A DNA stretch of 64,000 nucleotides from Phycisphaerae bacterium (GTDB taxonomy: Bacteria > Planctomycetota > Phycisphaerae > Phycisphaerales > UBA1924), in NCBI GenBank assembly GCA_030429705.1, contig JAUIES010000001.1:434001-498000 (forward strand), in the 5' to 3' direction. Shown one piece after another: positions 61,220 to 64,000 of this stretch. Positions within the stretch are counted from its first letter, which is position 1, and each line of letters begins with the position of its first letter. The translations under genes and the position numbers were made by a program. Under the pieces are notes generated by a model. It was not told the DNA's origin, made no database searches, and worked only from the letters and a program-made list of their open reading frames with translations.

Positions 61220-62178
61220 TCGCGTATCCCCTTTCCAATCCGATTCGCATCGGGCATGTACTCAAGCTCCAGCTTGTAGTACGGCATGATTGTGTCAAAC
61301 CCCGTCACCCGCTGCACCGGCGCCTGTAAATGCAGGAAACACCGCTCCTGCACACGCGCCGAAATCTCCGCACCGAGCCCGGCCGTCATCGGTGCCTCAT
61401 GCACCACCACGCACCGCCCGGTCTTCTCGACACTTGCAGCAATCGTATCGGTGTCGATCGGGTCAATCGTCCGAAGGTCAATGAGTTCGACGCTGACATC
61501 TTCAGGCAGGCCGTCGAGGGCTTCGAGACACTGGAACACACTCGCGCCCCAGGTCACAACAGTCAGATCGTCACCCTCACTGACGACCTTCGCCTGGCCG
61601 ATCGGGATGGTGTATTCGTCTTCGGGCACCTCTTCGCGGTACGCACGATACACACGCTTGGGCTCAAAGAAGATCACCGGGTCCGGATCACGGATCGCAC
61701 TGATCAAGAGCCCCTTCGCGTCATACGGCGTGCACGGCATCACAATCTTCAAACCCGGCGAATGTGTATAGATCGCCTCAGGTGAATCTGAGTGCAACTC
61801 GGGCGCGTGGATCCCCCCACCCACCGGCACACGCAGCGTCATCGGGATGGTGATCGCTCCGCGCGTTCTATTGCGGAACCGGGCCGCATGGTTCACAATC
61901 TGGTCATACGCCGGGCCGAGGAAGCCTTCAAATTGAATCTCAGGCACCGGCTTCATGCCAGCAATCGCAAGTCCGACGGCGGCACCCAAGATGCCCGATT
62001 CATCGAGCGGGGTGTTCTGCACACGATGATCGCCAAACCGCTGGGCGAGACCCTCGGTCACACGGAACACGCCGCCATTGAGCCCCACATCTTCGCCGAG
62101 CAGGACGACCGACTCGTCCGCTTCCATTTCCTGCACCAACGCAAGGTTGATCGCTTGTACAAGTGTCAGATTTGCCAT
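61204..62178 (-). CDS. 2-oxoacid dehydrogenase E1 component, beta subunit
   Basis: 324 residues, typical for the beta chain of heterotetrameric E1. Signatures: NLALVQEMEADESVVLLGEDVGLNGGVF with the Glu that activates TPP, RVQNTPLDESGILGAAVGLAIAGMKPVPEIQF, and the later GASVFQCLEAL and VVVHEAPMTAGLGAEI. GAGGAG lies 9 bases before the ATG. It partners the alpha subunit encoded 13 bases upstream and decarboxylates a 2-oxo acid (pyruvate or a branched-chain oxo acid) in the cytosol. Its stop region overlaps the first small membrane protein gene. Confidence 0.93.
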   Translation of the reverse strand: MANLTLVQAINLALVQEMEADESVVLLGEDVGLNGGVFRVTEGLAQRFGDHRVQNTPLDESGILGAAVGLAIAGMKPVPEIQFEGFLGPAYDQIVNHAARFRNRTRGAITIPMTLRVPVGGGIHAPELHSDSPEAIYTHSPGLKIVMPCTPYDAKGLLISAIRDPDPVIFFEPKRVYRAYREEVPEDEYTIPIGQAKVVSEGDDLTVVTWGASVFQCLEALDGLPEDVSVELIDLRTIDPIDTDTIAASVEKTGRCVVVHEAPMTAGLGAEISARVQERCFLHLQAPVQRVTGFDTIMPYYKLELEYMPDANRIGKGIRECLAY

Positions 62179-62191
62179 GTCTGCAATCTCC

Positions 62192-63331
62192 TCACGCGTT
62201 CTGCGTCTGCGCCTTCAGCCCCGCCTGTTCCGGATTCTGACCGATGCTGCTCGTCCGCATCGTGTCTCGTTGAATCCGCAGATCATCGTCAATTTCGGCG
62301 AACATCGAGTCGAAGATCTCGCTCGTTGTTGGCTCTGCGATGCTGTTCGCTTCGTTCACAATCTCGTCGACAACCTTGCGCGCGTGTGTTTCGAGTTCGA
62401 GTTGCCGCTCGTCGTTCCACGCGTCACGCGACTCAAGATACTTCCGCGTGCGGATGAGCGGGTCCTTGGCCATCCATTGCTGTAACTCTTCTTCCGACCG
62501 ATATCGCCGTGCGTCGTCAGCCGTCGTGTGATCGCCGAGTCGGTAGGTCACGCCCTCGATAAAGTACGGCGTCTGATTTTCTACACAGTACTTGCGTGCA
62601 TCGCGCGTGGCTTTGTACACCGCAAAGATGTCGTTGCCATCGACCATGATCCGCGGCATCTCGTATGCGATGGCCTTCTGCGCCACGGTCGGCGAAGCCA
62701 TCTGCTGTTCACGAGGAACGCTGATCGCCCACTGGTTGTTCTGACAATAAAACACCACCGGCACACTCAGCGTCGAGGCAAAGTTCATGGCGCCGTGGAA
62801 GTCGCCCTCGCTCGTCGCGCCATCGCCGAAGTAGGTAATCGCGCATCGATCTTTCTCGCCGCGCAACTTGAACGACCACGCGATTCCCGCAGCGTGCAAC
62901 ATGTGGGTTCCGATCGGCACCGAGATCGGCGTGCACAACACGCCCTCCGGAATCTGGTTCCCTCGCTCGTCGCCCATCCAGTGCAGCAGGATGTAGTGAT
63001 ACGGCAGGCCGTGCAGATTCATCGCGATGTTTTCACGGTAACACGGCACAACCCAATCGGTCCCTTTCTTCATCGCAAAACCAGAGCCGGCTGCATTTGC
63101 CTCCTGCCCCTTGTTTTGCGGATAGGTGCCCATGCGCCCGGACCGCTGCAACTTAAAAGCGATCTCATCGAGTTGCCGACCGATCCACATCTGTTCATAC
63201 AGGTACACGACCTGTTCGTCGGACAAGATCGGTTCGCCGTCTTCGATTCCCAGCGACTCGTCAAACTGCGCATCCTCATCAAGGATCGACAGAAATTCAA
63301 TATCGGTTTCGTACACCGTGTTCTTCGGCAT
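62192..63331 (-). CDS. 2-oxoacid dehydrogenase E1 component, alpha subunit
   Basis: 379 residues from the ATG at 63331, with GGAGGT 5 bases upstream. The TPP-binding motif is AITYFGDGATSEGDFHGAMNFA followed about 25 residues later by CQNNQWAIS, the G-D-G-x(about 25)-N-N pattern. The N-terminal part has MWIGRQLDEIAFKLQRSGRMGTYPQNKGQEA, and the phosphorylation-loop-like segment TYRLGDHTTADDARRYR is present. The alpha chain binds TPP together with the beta chain encoded next. The Ile/Phe-rich start and the neighbouring acyl-CoA-dehydrogenase-like gene make branched-chain oxo acid or pyruvate both possible. Confidence 0.93.
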   Translation of the reverse strand: MPKNTVYETDIEFLSILDEDAQFDESLGIEDGEPILSDEQVVYLYEQMWIGRQLDEIAFKLQRSGRMGTYPQNKGQEANAAGSGFAMKKGTDWVVPCYRENIAMNLHGLPYHYILLHWMGDERGNQIPEGVLCTPISVPIGTHMLHAAGIAWSFKLRGEKDRCAITYFGDGATSEGDFHGAMNFASTLSVPVVFYCQNNQWAISVPREQQMASPTVAQKAIAYEMPRIMVDGNDIFAVYKATRDARKYCVENQTPYFIEGVTYRLGDHTTADDARRYRSEEELQQWMAKDPLIRTRKYLESRDAWNDERQLELETHARKVVDEIVNEANSIAEPTTSEIFDSMFAEIDDDLRIQRDTMRTSSIGQNPEQAGLKAQTQNA

Positions 63332-63381
63332 GGTCACCTCCAACCGGCACACGACCGGCTGTCAAAAGTATGCGAGTCCGC

Positions 63382-64000
63382 TTAGTCGTGTGCGTGCTCG
63401 ATGGTTTCTTCCATATGTTCGCGGCCCGTGCCGCCCGCAACGGCACCCGTCGTCCCGGGAAACTGCATGATGTGCGATTGATCGGGCTGAAAACCCTTCC
63501 CGCGCGCATCCGTTGGCGTGCGCTCAGGAACGACAAACTTCGCGGTCGGCATTGTCTCGTTGTACGCAAGAGCCGCAGCCGCAGCCGTCATCATCGTTGC
63601 ATCGGTGTGCTCGTACAACCTGCGAAAACTGTCCTGGATGTTTTTCTCCGCCAGGTCAAAGAGGTGCAGTGCTGCGGTGCGATCGCGGTCAAACTCCGGT
63701 CCGCTGTCGCCACGGCGCATCTGCATGTCGAGTTTGCTCAGCGTGCAGTTCCAAGCGTGAATCCACATTGCAGCATCCGCGAGTCGTGCTTGAATCGCCT
63801 GTCGCTCAACGATCGCAGCATCCAACTTCTTGCTGATCTTCTTGAACTGGTAAGTGAACTCCGAGATCAACTGGCAGACCCGACGCCCGTGCGGTATCAG
63901 ATTCTGATGCAACTTGCTGATGACCGGTGCTTTCGGGCGTATGCCCAGGAAGACCTCGGATGCGACCGGAATCGCAGCCTTCATCAGCGCGCCCGAGAAC
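63382..64000 (-). CDS. Acyl-CoA dehydrogenase-like protein, C-terminal part (5' end outside window)
   Basis: The frame is open to the window edge, so only the last about 205 residues are seen. The sequence FLGIRPKAPV, then ISEFTYQFKKISKKLDAAIVERQAIQARLADAAMWIHAWNCTLSKLD, resembles the C-terminal helical domain of the long, VLCAD/ACAD9-like acyl-CoA dehydrogenases, where helices of this kind dimerise after the catalytic domain. The catalytic Glu and FAD-binding parts lie outside the window. The Ala-rich FDLAEKNIQDSFRRLYEHTD segment and the His/Glu-rich tail follow. It lies 50 bases upstream of E1 alpha on the same strand. If both make sense together, the operon would turn branched-chain oxo acids into acyl-CoA and then oxidise it. 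Confidence 0.65.
   Translation of the reverse strand, partial: FSGALMKAAIPVASEVFLGIRPKAPVISKLHQNLIPHGRRVCQLISEFTYQFKKISKKLDAAIVERQAIQARLADAAMWIHAWNCTLSKLDMQMRRGDSGPEFDRDRTAALHLFDLAEKNIQDSFRRLYEHTDATMMTAAAAALAYNETMPTAKFVVPERTPTDARGKGFQPDQSHIMQFPGTTGAVAGGTGREHMEETIEHAHD

Noticed and set aside
1-64000. CRISPR arrays, insertion sequences, integrases, prophage genes, rRNA
   Set aside because: Looked for regular direct repeats, transposase motifs and terminal inverted repeats by eye and found none.

Overview
The window looks like chromosomal DNA of a planctomycete, most likely a member of the Phycisphaerae. There is no rRNA to confirm this, so it is an inference from protein hallmarks seen together: three secreted proteins ending in a hydrophobic helix plus RRRR (PEP-CTERM-like sorting tails), a prepilin-like protein with an exact H-X9-DG motif, a subtilase with a dockerin-like tail ending in GC-G, a DUF1080 protein, a DUF5916-type barrel and an STN-like secretin relative. 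I saw no insertion sequence, integrase, prophage, CRISPR array or rRNA. The only RNA gene recognised is a tRNA-Ala(UGC).

Layout. 1-3.7 kb: the end of a surface-polysaccharide cluster (methyltransferase, two related glycosyltransferases with cysteine clusters, a nucleotide-sugar epimerase between them). 3.8-10.2 kb: exported proteins (two PEP-CTERM-like proteins, a subtilase, an STN-like protein, a secreted endonuclease/phosphatase-fold protein). 10.4-16.2 kb: lipoprotein amidase, sodium symporter, prepilin-like protein, metF and a third PEP-CTERM-like protein with its own promoter and terminator. 16.3-25.7 kb: a tight seven-gene minus-strand catabolic operon (two-subunit sodium symporter, sugar isomerase, enolase-superfamily enzyme, VOC protein, 2-hydroxyacid dehydrogenase, fused 5-oxoprolinase/hydantoinase). 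25.8-33.4 kb: tRNA-Ala, an orphan fused T6SS-sheath-like protein, then glmS - acetyltransferase - UvrC-like - manA. 33.4-40.6 kb: cardiolipin synthase, MBL-fold hydrolase, a tiny new gene candidate, an ABC-F protein and a feoA-feoB-small-membrane-protein operon behind a Fur-like dyad. 40.8-57.3 kb: an Ldh-type dehydrogenase with a DUF1080 protein, a YhbH-type VWA protein, a UPF0104 membrane protein, a large exported repeat-like protein, rho, a coupled hpt-PH-coaE block, thiG, an HTH regulator and PolX. 57.3-64 kb: an acyl-CoA-dehydrogenase-like gene (cut by the window end), 2-oxoacid dehydrogenase E1 alpha, E1 beta, two tiny membrane proteins, E2 and a DUF5916-type outer-membrane barrel.

Many genes in the operons overlap by 4-8 bases (ATGA or similar), which suggests translational coupling. 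The observations I think most worth following are the two small membrane proteins encoded between E1 beta and E2 of the 2-oxoacid dehydrogenase complex, the lone TssB-TssC-like fusion, the seven-gene catabolic operon of unknown substrate, and the small well-initiated ORF facing the ABC-F gene.
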